Assembly (NCBI GenBank): GCA_964243985.1
Contig: CAXTHJ010000102.1
Span: 1 to 8,021, forward strand
DNA: 8,021 bases
Direction of reading: 5' to 3'
From: CAIOYC01 sp964243985
GTDB lineage: Bacteria; Pseudomonadota; Alphaproteobacteria; Caulobacterales; Caulobacteraceae
Below the pieces are notes generated by a model. It worked only from the letters and a program-made list of their open reading frames with translations. It did no database searches and was not told the origin of the DNA. Both the position numbers and the translations under genes were made by a program. Below, piece after piece: positions 1 through 7,349 of the stretch (position 1 is its first letter; every line of letters starts with the position of its first letter).

Positions 1-484
1 GCATCCGGACGATTATGTCCACCGCATCGGCCGCACCGGCCGCGCCGGCGCCACGGGCAAGGCGTTCACGCTGGTGACGCCCGACGATGCCGAAGCGATC
101 GATAATATCGAGAAGCTGACCAAGACCAAGATCCCGCGTCTCGGCGCGCCCGAAAAGGCCGAGCCCGTGGCAGAGGTCGAGGCCGAGGTGAAACCGGCGA
201 AGCGCGAAGCGCGTGCGCCGCGGGCGGAAAAGACCGAGCGTCCCCGCGACGAAGCCCGCCGCGAGGAGCCGCGTCAGGAGGAATCCCCCCGCGAAACTGC
301 ACCGGTAGAGCCTCGCCGCGAAGAACGCGCGCCGCGTCGCGAAGCGCGGGTGGAGCGCGAGCGTCCCCGCCGCGACGACCGCGGTGGCCGCGGGCGCGAT
401 ACCGATCGTGATGGCAGCCCGGACGAGGGCTGGAACGGCCCGATCCCGAGCTTCCTCGAAGTCGGCTTCTCGTTCGAGAATTGA
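1..484 (+). CDS. DEAD-box ATP-dependent RNA helicase, C-terminal part (5' end outside window)
   Basis: The reading frame is open from base 2, and its first residues include HRIGRTGRAG. That is helicase motif VI of superfamily 2 DEAD-box proteins, whose arginines contact ATP and close the two RecA-like domains. The FTLVTPDDA segment just after it ends the second RecA domain. The last ~110 residues form a low-complexity tail of Arg, Glu, Pro and Lys with repeated PRRE/ERPR-type units, turning Asp/Gly-rich and ending GWNGPIPSFLEVGFSFEN. Such basic, disordered tails are common in RhlE-like helicases and are thought to bind RNA nonspecifically. The family unwinds short RNA duplexes in ribosome assembly or mRNA decay. 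Only 160 residues are visible, so the subfamily cannot be fixed and I give no symbol. The stop at 482-484 lies 8 bases before the next start, suggesting close linkage to the following gene. Confidence 0.93.
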   Translation, partial: HPDDYVHRIGRTGRAGATGKAFTLVTPDDAEAIDNIEKLTKTKIPRLGAPEKAEPVAEVEAEVKPAKREARAPRAEKTERPRDEARREEPRQEESPRETAPVEPRREERAPRREARVERERPRRDDRGGRGRDTDRDGSPDEGWNGPIPSFLEVGFSFEN

Positions 485-492
485 GCGGGGGC

Positions 493-1163
493 TTGCGCGC
501 GATCATCCTCGCCGCAGGGCAGGGCACGCGCCTCCTCCCCTTTACCCGCGATCATCCCAAATGCCTNNNNNNNNNNGCGCCAGCGGGATCGACGATATCT
601 TGGTGATCGGCGGCTATCACATCGATCGGCTGGAGCAGCATCTCTCGCAGATGCCGGCGCGCCGTCGTCCGGGCCTGCTGTGCAATCCCTTCTGGCCCGT
701 CGCCAATTCGATCAGCAGCGTGTGGACGGCGCGCATGCAGATGGAGGGCGATTTCTGCCTTCTGAACGGCGACACGATCTTCGCCCCCGGTCTCGTCGCC
801 CCGGCGCTGGAGGCGGCTGGTGACGGCGTGAACCTGCTCGTCGAAGAGCCGCAGGATTTCCAGCTCGACGACATGCTGGTCGCGGTCGATGGCGCCAAGG
901 TCCGTGCGGTCGGCAAGACGCTGGAGGAAGGGACGGCGGCGCACCGCTCGCTCGGCTTCATCGTCGCCAGGGGCGGCGGTCCGCAAGCGTATCTCGCGGC
1001 GCTGGAAGAGGTGATCTGCGCCGAGGGCGGCTATGCCCGCTTCCATCATGCGATCATCGATCGGCTGGCTTGGGATGGGCTCGTCACCGCGCTGCCGAGC
1101 GGCGGCCCGGGGTGGGCTGAGATCGATCGGCCCGAGGATATCGCGTTGTGGCAGGGGGCGTGA
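493..1163 (+). CDS. LicC-like NTP/sugar-phosphate nucleotidyltransferase, interrupted by an assembly gap
   Basis: Before the gap the frame reads MRAIILAAGQGTRLLPFTRD then HPKC. This is the glycine-rich nucleotide-binding loop of GT-A-fold nucleotidyltransferases with its signature lysine. After the gap the frame resumes at ASGIDDILVIGGY, then NPFW..ANSISSVWTAR, LNGDTIF (the acidic metal site) and a C-terminal EIDRPEDI. NPF(W/Y)..N and EIDxPED resemble the phosphocholine and inositol-phosphate cytidylyltransferase group (LicC-like) more than glucose-1-phosphate enzymes. The enzyme should couple an NTP, probably CTP, to a phosphorylated small molecule; the substrate is unknown. I chose TTG 493 because MRAIILAAG matches the usual family N-terminus and GAGCGGGG lies upstream. 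The ten Ns do not keep frame, so no continuous translation exists as given, and about 17-18 residues are missing. The next gene starts 25 bases after the stop. Confidence 0.85.
567..576. other. Assembly gap (10 N)
   Basis: Ten unresolved bases inside the nucleotidyltransferase gene. The upstream frame ends in a partial codon CT, and the downstream frame begins after two extra bases GC. An intact gene therefore needs a true gap length leaving remainder 2 when divided by 3. Comparison with the family spacing between PKCL and the ASGI helix suggests about 50 bases are missing. The figure 10 is therefore a placeholder. Confidence 0.97.
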
Positions 1164-1188
1164 GCCTGGCCTGCCTCGGAGCACGAAG

Positions 1189-2334
1189 GTGAAACAAGAG
1201 CGCGTCGCCTTCCTCTTCCTCGGCGAAACGTTGCTGATCCCGCATCTCTGGCCGATCGTCGAGGCGCTGAGCGCCGCCGCGCCCACGCTGACGATCGACT
1301 GCTGGATCGCAACCTCGGTCCACGAGGCGCTGCTCGGCCGCTGGAGCGCGGGGCTTCCCAACGTCGGTCTGCGCCGTGCGCCCGGCTTCAGGACCGTCGC
1401 CGATGCACAGAGCGGGCGTAATCCGCCGCTGCCGGCCAAGCTGCCCATGCTTGCGCGATTGGCGCCGCTGCTGCTGGGCACAAGGATCGCGGTGTGCGCC
1501 GAGCAGACCAGCCTGTGGATCCCGACGATCCTGCCCTTCCATCCGACCCGCTTCGTCAAGACCTCGCATGGGGTCGGTTCGATGAGCGCACGCGACGATC
1601 GGCGGCGGCGCGCGGCGACGCTGATGCTAGTGCCGAGCGCGCTCGAGCGCGCGACCTATCTGACGCGCGGCTTCGCGGCGGAGCGGGTGCGCGCGACGGG
1701 ATATGTTAAGGCGGGCTTTGCGCACCGCACTCCGGCGCGCGACCTGTTCGCTCAGGCGAAACCAGTCGTCGTCTACGCGCCGCACTGGCAGCGCAAACGC
1801 TCGTCGTGGTGGGATTGGGGACGCGAGGTGGTGGCGATGCTCGCCGCGCAGGATCGATTCAACGTCATCCTCGCCCCGCATCAGCGGCTGGTCGAGACCG
1901 AGCCGGGGGTACGCGCCGTGATGCACGCGGTCGCCGGACTCCCCAACATGCATGTCGACACCGAGAGTTTCGCAATGGTCGATGGCAGCTACATGGCGGC
2001 GGCGGATCTCTATCTGGGCGATACGTCGAGCCAGGTTGTCGAGTATCTCGCCACCCCGCGCCCATGCATTTTTCTCAACCCGCAGGGCATCCACTGGCGG
2101 GCGACCGACGACCATGATTTCTGGGAATGCGGGGATGTAATTGACCGGATCGATGCGCTGCCCATAGCGCTGGCGAGCGCCGAAGCACGCCACGGCGTGT
2201 ATCGCGAGCGGCAGATCGAGTTTGCGGCCGCCTCGCTCGGCGATACCAGCGGCGCCGGCCCGGTTCATTGTGCCGCTACGATCCTGGAGTTGCTGGACCG
2301 ACGTCGATTGCAAATCTTGCAACCACGTAATTAA
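1189..2334 (+). CDS. CDP-glycerol glycerophosphotransferase-family protein (TagB/TagF-like)
   Basis: This 381-residue protein has the landmarks of the teichoic-acid TagB/TagF family. HG at residues 127-128 (TSHGVGS) and APHW at 197-200 supply the two conserved histidines. GDTSSQVVEYL at 277-287 is the nucleotide/phosphate-binding DTSS...E segment, followed by PCIFLNP. Family members move a phospho-polyol such as glycerol-3-phosphate from a CDP carrier to a glycan or lipid acceptor at the inner face of the membrane. No signal peptide or membrane helix is evident; TagF-type enzymes are peripheral. The start is GTG 1189, with CGGAG at 1177-1181 giving a 7-base spacer. It follows the nucleotidyltransferase by 25 bases, so an operon is likely. 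It could act on a polyol other than glycerol, and acceptor and donor cannot be read from sequence. The extreme C-terminus overlaps a candidate promoter for the next small gene. Confidence 0.85.
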   Translation: MKQERVAFLFLGETLLIPHLWPIVEALSAAAPTLTIDCWIATSVHEALLGRWSAGLPNVGLRRAPGFRTVADAQSGRNPPLPAKLPMLARLAPLLLGTRIAVCAEQTSLWIPTILPFHPTRFVKTSHGVGSMSARDDRRRRAATLMLVPSALERATYLTRGFAAERVRATGYVKAGFAHRTPARDLFAQAKPVVVYAPHWQRKRSSWWDWGREVVAMLAAQDRFNVILAPHQRLVETEPGVRAVMHAVAGLPNMHVDTESFAMVDGSYMAAADLYLGDTSSQVVEYLATPRPCIFLNPQGIHWRATDDHDFWECGDVIDRIDALPIALASAEARHGVYRERQIEFAAASLGDTSGAGPVHCAATILELLDRRRLQILQPRN

Positions 2335-2336
2335 AT
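2308..2336 (+). promoter_or_regulatory. Candidate sigma-70-type promoter for the small ORF
   Basis: TTGCAA (2308-2313) and TTAAAT (2331-2336) are separated by 17 bases, each matching 4 of 6 positions of the housekeeping consensus. The site straddles the stop codon of the preceding gene in a locally A+T-rich patch. TTGCAA recurs at 2317-2322. This is a weak match and only suggestive. Confidence 0.3.
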
Positions 2337-2358
2337 TGCGCAGTTGCGATAGTTAGTT

Positions 2359-2397
2359 GTGTGACCCATTTGGGTTGCACCGCACAATTTCGTGCGG
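2359..2397 (+). repeat. Two adjacent inverted repeats upstream of the small ORF
   Basis: The first, GTGTGACCCA-TT-TGGGTTGCAC (2359-2380), has a perfect ACCCA/TGGGT core and pairs over 10 positions in RNA if two G-U pairs are allowed. The second is a perfect 6-bp stem, CCGCAC (2380-2385) and GTGCGG (2392-2397), with loop AATTTC. They share base 2380, so both cannot fully form at once. They could be an operator, a leader switch or part of a small RNA. No known riboswitch is recognised. Confidence 0.45.
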
Positions 2398-2414
2398 GTC
2401 CAAAGGGTAGAACG

Positions 2415-2498
2415 ATGGCACGTTTTGAAGCGGCCACGACCCTTCTCCTCGCTTTCGCCGTTCAGGTGATCGCGGTCGGGGTCGTTCTGGCAATCTGA
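2415..2498 (+). CDS. Candidate 27-residue single-pass membrane peptide
   Basis: ATG 2415 is preceded by AAGGG (2403-2407) with a 7-base spacer, and the frame ends at TGA 2496-2498. The peptide starts MARFEAATTLLLAFAVQV and continues IAVGVVLAI. After a short charged N-terminus (Arg3, Glu5) almost the whole chain is one hydrophobic stretch of about 20 residues, long enough to span the membrane. It sits between a candidate promoter and an intrinsic terminator that begins two bases after the stop. It therefore looks like a self-contained unit rather than chance coding. I do not recognise the family and infer no function. The alternative is that the ORF is incidental and the transcript is a small RNA. 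Conservation of the peptide in related genomes is unknown to me. Confidence 0.5.
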   Translation: MARFEAATTLLLAFAVQVIAVGVVLAI

Positions 2499-2500
2499 TC

Positions 2501-2541
2501 GATCGGCGTGGGGCGGGCAAAAGCCTGCCCCGCCGATCTTT
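2501..2541 (+). terminator. Intrinsic terminator
   Basis: The left arm at 2501-2518 (GATCGGCGTGGGGCGGGC) and the right arm at 2523-2538 (GCCTGCCCCGCCGATC) pair across an AAAA loop. There is one two-base bulge and one G-U pair, and a TTT tract follows at 2539-2541. It ends the small-ORF transcript. It also lies 16 bases beyond the dnaJ stop on the other strand, where it could protect or stop that transcript, although no U-rich tail is present in that direction. Confidence 0.8.
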
Positions 2542-2556
2542 CTGCCGAGCATATCT

Positions 2557-3678
2557 TCACTCCCCGCCCAGTTTCTCCTTCAGCCGCTGGAAGAAGCCGG
2601 TCGATTGCGGGCATTCCTTGCCGGTCTCGGTCGCGCGGAACTCCTCCAGCAATTCTTTTTGCCGCGCGGTCAGGTGGGTCGGCGTCTCGACGTCGATCTG
2701 GATGACCATGTCGCCGAAGCCGCGCCCGTTGAGCACCGGCATGCCAGCGCCGCGCTGGCGCAATTGCTTGCCCGTCTGGATGCCGGCGGGGATGCGGATT
2801 TCGTGGTCGGTGCCGTCAAGCCCCGGCACGGTGATCGCGCCGCCCAGCGCCGCCGCCGTGATGCTGATCGGCGCGTGAGCGAAGAGGGTCGTGCCCTCGC
2901 GCTGGAAGATGTCGTGGCGCTTCACATGCAGGAAGACGTAGAGGTCGCCCGGGGGGCCGCCGCGTGCGCCGGCCTCACCATGCCCGGACATGCGGATGCG
3001 CGTGCCCTCGTCGACGCCCTTGGGCACCTTCAATTCCAGCGTCTTGGCTCTCTCGACCCGGCCTTCGCCGTGGCAGGCCCGGCACGGATCGGCGATCACC
3101 TGGCCGCGACCATGACAGGTCGGGCAGGTCCGTTCGACGACGAAGAAGCCCTGCTGGGCACGGACCTTGCCATGGCCGGCGCAGGTCGGGCAACCCTTGG
3201 CCGAGGTGCCTTCGTTGGCGCCGGAGCCGTTGCACGCCTCGCAGGCGGCGGCGACATCGATGCGGATCTGCTCGGTGGTGCCGTGATAGGCATCGTCGAG
3301 GCTGATCTCCAGATCGTAGCGCAGGTCGGCGCCGCGTAGCGCCGAATTGCCGCCGCCGCGTCCGCGCCCGCCGCCCATGAATTCGCCGAACACGCTCTCG
3401 AAAATATCGGAGAAGCCTTCGAAGCCCGCACCCTGCTGGCCACCCGCACCCTGCTGGAAGGCAGCATGGCCATAACGATCGTAAGCCGCGCGCTTTTGCG
3501 GATCCTTCAGGACATCATAAGCCTGGCTGATCGACTTGAACTTGGCCTCGGACACCTCGCAGCCCGGATTGCGATCGGGATGGCATTGCATCGCCAGCCG
3601 CCGATAGGACGACTTGATCGTCTTTTCATCGGCGGTGCGCTCGATCTCGAGCAACTCGTAATAGTCCGTTTCAGCCAT
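2557..3678 (-). CDS. dnaJ: Chaperone DnaJ (Hsp40, type I)
   Basis: This is the full-length 373-residue co-chaperone that delivers unfolded protein to DnaK and stimulates its ATPase. The J-domain spans about residues 5-70 with the essential HPD at 33-35. A Gly/Phe-rich linker runs about 77-112. Four zinc-finger repeats CxxCxGxG lie at 146-153, 163-170, 185-192 and 199-206. The C-terminal peptide-binding domain follows and ends FFQRLKEKLGGE. The ATG at 3678 is preceded by a GGGG tract (TTGGGGCGATGA) about 7 bases upstream. It lies 87 bases downstream of dnaK in the same direction, so it is the second gene of a dnaKJ operon. Opening residues DYYELLEIERT and the IKSSYRRLAM helix resemble sphingomonad DnaJ as I remember it. 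Cys32 directly precedes HPD, where an aromatic residue or His is usual. Confidence 0.97.
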   Translation of the reverse strand: MAETDYYELLEIERTADEKTIKSSYRRLAMQCHPDRNPGCEVSEAKFKSISQAYDVLKDPQKRAAYDRYGHAAFQQGAGGQQGAGFEGFSDIFESVFGEFMGGGRGRGGGNSALRGADLRYDLEISLDDAYHGTTEQIRIDVAAACEACNGSGANEGTSAKGCPTCAGHGKVRAQQGFFVVERTCPTCHGRGQVIADPCRACHGEGRVERAKTLELKVPKGVDEGTRIRMSGHGEAGARGGPPGDLYVFLHVKRHDIFQREGTTLFAHAPISITAAALGGAITVPGLDGTDHEIRIPAGIQTGKQLRQRGAGMPVLNGRGFGDMVIQIDVETPTHLTARQKELLEEFRATETGKECPQSTGFFQRLKEKLGGE

Positions 3679-3725
3679 TCATCGCCCCAAGCCACGGAGT
3701 CTGCGGCGTTTTCCCCGGCGGATCA

Positions 3726-3758
3726 CCCCGAAAGCCATGGCCTTCATGGCTTTCGGGG
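3726..3758 (-). promoter_or_regulatory. Perfect hairpin between dnaK and dnaJ
   Basis: CCCCGAAAGCCATG (3726-3739) and CATGGCTTTCGGGG (3745-3758) form a perfect 14-bp stem with a 5-base loop, 7 bases after the dnaK stop. On the transcribed strand it is followed by TGATCCGCC rather than a U tract, so it is not a standard terminator. It more likely attenuates read-through, blocks 3' decay of dnaK mRNA, or marks a processing site that lowers dnaJ relative to dnaK. Confidence 0.75.
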
Positions 3759-3765
3759 CTCTCAC

Positions 3766-5673
<1,908 letters not shown>

Positions 5674-5687
5674 GGTCTGGTCTCAAA

Positions 5688-5693
5688 CTCCTT
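5688..5693 (-). promoter_or_regulatory. Distant Shine-Dalgarno of dnaK
   Basis: AAGGAG on the minus strand is the only strong ribosome-binding sequence near the dnaK start, but 14 bases separate it from the ATG, longer than the usual 5-10. Family N-termini fix the start at ATG 5673, and no in-frame start lies nearer AAGGAG. The long spacing may lower initiation, or RNA folding may shorten it. Confidence 0.5.
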
Positions 5694-5766
5694 CAAGGCG
5701 GGCGGTGTGGCGGCCTTCTTAGAAGCGCCGGCCCTGGTCCGTCCCCAACAGATTGCAAATGCCGAA

Positions 5767-5783
5767 GGTCACGGCCCGTGGCC
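5767..5783. repeat. 17-base inverted repeat in the dnaK leader
   Basis: GGTCACGG-C-CCGTGGCC is an inverted repeat with one imperfect pair. It falls just downstream of the predicted dnaK transcription start, so it would form a short stem near the 5' end of the mRNA or act as an operator for dnaK or alkB. It does not match the CIRCE element of HrcA. Confidence 0.4.
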
Positions 5784-5797
5784 CTCGTGTAGCTGCG

Positions 5798-5825
5798 ATA
5801 TGGGAACCCCAAGCAGGCGCGCAAG
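5798..5825 (-). promoter_or_regulatory. Sigma-32 (RpoH) heat-shock promoter of dnaKJ
   Basis: On the minus strand, CTTGCGC (complement of 5819-5825) is followed after 14 bases by CCCATAT (complement of 5798-5804). The RpoH consensus is CTTGAAA, 13-15 bases, CCCATNT. The -10 matches fully, the spacer fits, and the -35 keeps the CTTG core. Transcription should start near 5790. This is the expected control for dnaKJ in proteobacteria. Confidence 0.8.
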
Positions 5826-5834
5826 GGTTTATGC

Positions 5835-5839
5835 GAGTC
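5835..5839. promoter_or_regulatory. GANTC (CcrM) methylation site in the alkB-dnaK control region
   Basis: GAGTC lies 27 bases before the alkB start codon and just upstream of the dnaK -35. In Caulobacterales, CcrM methylates GANTC, and hemimethylation can couple promoters to the cell cycle. One short site can occur by chance. Confidence 0.35.
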
Positions 5840-5866
5840 TGGGTTTGCACGCCTATATGGGTCGCC

Positions 5867-6466
5867 ATGCGGCATAACGGCTTTGAACTTCATTCCGGCG
5901 CGTTGGACGCTGAGGCGCAAGGTCAGCTTGTGACCGAGGTGATGGCGGCGGCGGAGCAGGCGCCCTTCTATGCGCCCATGACGCCGTGGGGGAAGCCGAT
6001 GAGCGTAGGGCAGACGAGCCTTGGCCCCCTCGGCTGGATCACCGACGTCAAGGGCTATCGCTATGAACCGCATCACCCGGTGACGGGCGAGCCGTGGCCG
6101 GCGATGCCGGAGAGGCTGCTCGAGTTATGGCGGACCTACGCCGATCCGGAGCACCCGCCCGACAGCTGCCTCGTCAACCTCTACCGCGGCGACGCCAAGA
6201 TGGGGATGCACCAGGATTCCGACGAAGCGGACCTGAACGCCCCGGTGCTGGGCATTTCTCTAGGCGACACGGCGGTGTTCCGCCTCGGCGGATTGGCGCG
6301 GAAGGACCCATCGATCACTTTCAAGCTCCAGTCCGGCGACATCAACGTCCTGGCCGGCGGATCGCGGCGCGCTTACCACGGCGTGGATCGCACCTTGGCG
6401 GGATCGTCGCAGCTCGTCCCCGGCGGCGGCCGCATCAACCTGACCCTGCGGCGCGCGCTGACTTAG
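5867..6466 (+). CDS. alkB: AlkB-type Fe(II)/2-oxoglutarate dioxygenase (nucleic acid dealkylation)
   Basis: This 199-residue enzyme should oxidatively remove 1-methyladenine and 3-methylcytosine type lesions, using iron and 2-oxoglutarate. The iron triad is visible: His115 and Asp117 in MHQDSDEADL, and His171 in AYHGVDR. NLYRGDAKMGMHQD is the strand leading to the metal. RINLTLRR (Arg189 and Arg195) is the 2-oxoglutarate-binding RxNxTxR motif. Length is near E. coli AlkB (about 216) with a shorter N-terminus. I chose ATG 5867 because the conserved fold begins soon after. An in-frame ATG at 5831 would add 12 residues of poor quality. The Shine-Dalgarno is weak, with TATAT at 5854-5858 close to the start, so the message could have a very short leader. 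It is divergent from dnaK, an arrangement I recall from Caulobacter crescentus, where alkB lies next to dnaKJ. Confidence 0.94.
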   Translation: MRHNGFELHSGALDAEAQGQLVTEVMAAAEQAPFYAPMTPWGKPMSVGQTSLGPLGWITDVKGYRYEPHHPVTGEPWPAMPERLLELWRTYADPEHPPDSCLVNLYRGDAKMGMHQDSDEADLNAPVLGISLGDTAVFRLGGLARKDPSITFKLQSGDINVLAGGSRRAYHGVDRTLAGSSQLVPGGGRINLTLRRALT

Positions 6467-6501
6467 CTGGTGGAACGGCATTGGCCTGGATGACAACGCT
6501 T

Positions 6502-6527
6502 TCCAGAACGATGCTCTCCAGAACGAT
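6502..6527. repeat. Short tandem repeat, two copies
   Basis: TCCAGAACGAT occurs at 6502-6512 and 6517-6527, a 15-base period. In the minus-strand frame from 6694 it encodes SFWRA-SFWKA. CCAGAACGAT appears a third time at 7457-7466, just past the end of the DUF1192 gene. Confidence 0.6.
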
Positions 6528-6578
6528 CGCTTTTCGCTGAGCAGGGCGCTAATCGAGCTTCTCGGTTCGACCTTGGCC

Positions 6579-6710
6579 TTAATGCGGCGATATGTTCTCG
6601 ACGGGTCTTCCGTGAACATTATAAAATAGTCCTCTACGGGCAGTCGCGGAATGTAGAAGCGCCAATCCAGCATTTGCCGAAACCGTGCGGGCATTGAGCA
6701 AATCCGCCAT
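6579..6710 (-). CDS. Possible 43-residue ORF, doubtful
   Basis: On the minus strand, ATG 6710 has TGGAGG ending 5-6 bases upstream, one of the better ribosome-binding sites in the window. A second in-frame ATG at 6722 would add MEVE. The product begins MADLLNARTVSANAGLALLH and ends GRPVENISPH. No family is recognised, there is no signal peptide or membrane segment, and composition is unremarkable. Another frame over the same bases, starting at 6694, looks more protein-like but lacks a ribosome-binding site. A frameshift joining the two (start from this frame, body from the other) is possible. It lies downstream of rcdA in the same direction, with 75 bases between, so it could be read with it. 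Confidence 0.25.
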   Translation of the reverse strand: MADLLNARTVSANAGLALLHSATARRGLFYNVHGRPVENISPH

Positions 6711-6785
6711 CTCGACCTCCATTAAGCGAGACCCAATCTGTCATGCTCTCGAAGGTTGCGAAACAGGTTTAGCCCCAGTCCGGTA

Positions 6786-7349
6786 TCAGCCCCCGAACGC
6801 TTCTCGGAGCCGGTCGTGCTGCGAAAGCACGGGGTGCGCCGCGTCATCCTCCACCGTCTCGACGTACATGCGTTTGTCCAGGTGCGCCACCCGCTCGAAC
6901 AGGCGCTCGGAGCGGGCGACCAAGTCGATGAGGCCCGCAGGCAGTTCGGCCACCAGAGGGTCCTTGGCCGAGGCCGGTTCGATCTTCAGGCCCGCCAGGG
7001 GATCGGGCGCCGTCTGCGCCACATCTTTGCCGGCGCTCACGCGATAGCGGTCCTGGCAGGCGTCGGTCGCGGTCATGTCGCCTTCGCGCACGGCCCGCTG
7101 CACTAGAAGCCAGGAGGCCACCTGCATCAGCCGGGTGGTCAGCCGCATGCTCTCGCCGGCGTAGGTGAGCGCGGCGTTGCGAGACAGGAGCTTGGAATCC
7201 TGGCGCCCTGGGCCGTCCAGATAAGCGGCGGCGTCCTCCACCAGCTCCATGCCGTCGTGGAAGGTGCGGTCGAAAAGCTCCGACCTGGCGAAATCGCGCA
7301 CCACGCCCGCACGCTCGGCCGTCACCGATTTGGGACCCAACTCGATCAT
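6786..7349 (-). CDS. rcdA: RcdA / DUF1465 family regulator of CtrA degradation
   Basis: This 187-residue protein matches the DUF1465 (RcdA) family. Its centre, AAYLDGPGRQDSK (41-53) and ESMRLTTRLMQVASWLLVQRAV (66-87), is the helical hallmark region. In Caulobacter, RcdA is primed by CpdR and ClpXP, and delivers substrates including CtrA for proteolysis at the cell pole during the swarmer-to-stalked transition. The protein is soluble. Residues about 107-130 are Ala/Pro-rich and probably loop; the C-terminal tail from about 162 is acidic and likely disordered, as known for RcdA. ATG 7349 is forced by an in-frame TAA immediately upstream, and GGGGGA lies 9 bases before it. The sequence resembles Caulobacterales RcdA more than sphingomonad DUF1465 as I remember them. 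DUF1465, DUF1192 and a quinone oxidoreductase often sit together in alphaproteobacteria. Confidence 0.85.
   Translation of the reverse strand: MIELGPKSVTAERAGVVRDFARSELFDRTFHDGMELVEDAAAYLDGPGRQDSKLLSRNAALTYAGESMRLTTRLMQVASWLLVQRAVREGDMTATDACQDRYRVSAGKDVAQTAPDPLAGLKIEPASAKDPLVAELPAGLIDLVARSERLFERVAHLDKRMYVETVEDDAAHPVLSQHDRLREAFGG

Larger units (their letters stand above)
6467..6785. other. 319-base region without a confident gene, lower G+C
   Basis: This gap between the convergent ends of alkB and rcdA is visibly richer in A+T than its flanks, including TATAAAAT around 6620. It holds a 15-base tandem duplication and two competing minus-strand frames. One starts at 6710 (43 residues, with a good ribosome-binding site). 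The other starts at 6694 and reads LDWRFYIPRLPVEDYFIMF before running antisense into alkB. Neither is convincing alone; together they could be a decayed gene. No terminator hairpin for alkB was found. Confidence 0.5.

Noticed and set aside
384..1163. Open + frame running through the N gap into the nucleotidyltransferase
   Set aside because: The part before the gap is out of frame with the real N-terminus (LRAIILAAGQGTR) and overlaps the helicase tail; it only arises because 10 Ns were translated.
552..1559. 335-residue minus-strand ORF
   Set aside because: It is Arg/Pro-rich, crosses the N gap and lies antisense to two recognisable genes; a shadow of high-G+C codon bias.
5674..5866. CIRCE element (HrcA operator) upstream of dnaK
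   Set aside because: No TTAGCACTC/GAGTGCTAA pair is present; the inverted repeat at 5767-5783 is unrelated.
6600..6640. TATAAAAT / TATAAT as a strong promoter
   Set aside because: The -10-like sequence exists on both strands, but no acceptable -35 lies 16-18 bases upstream on either strand.
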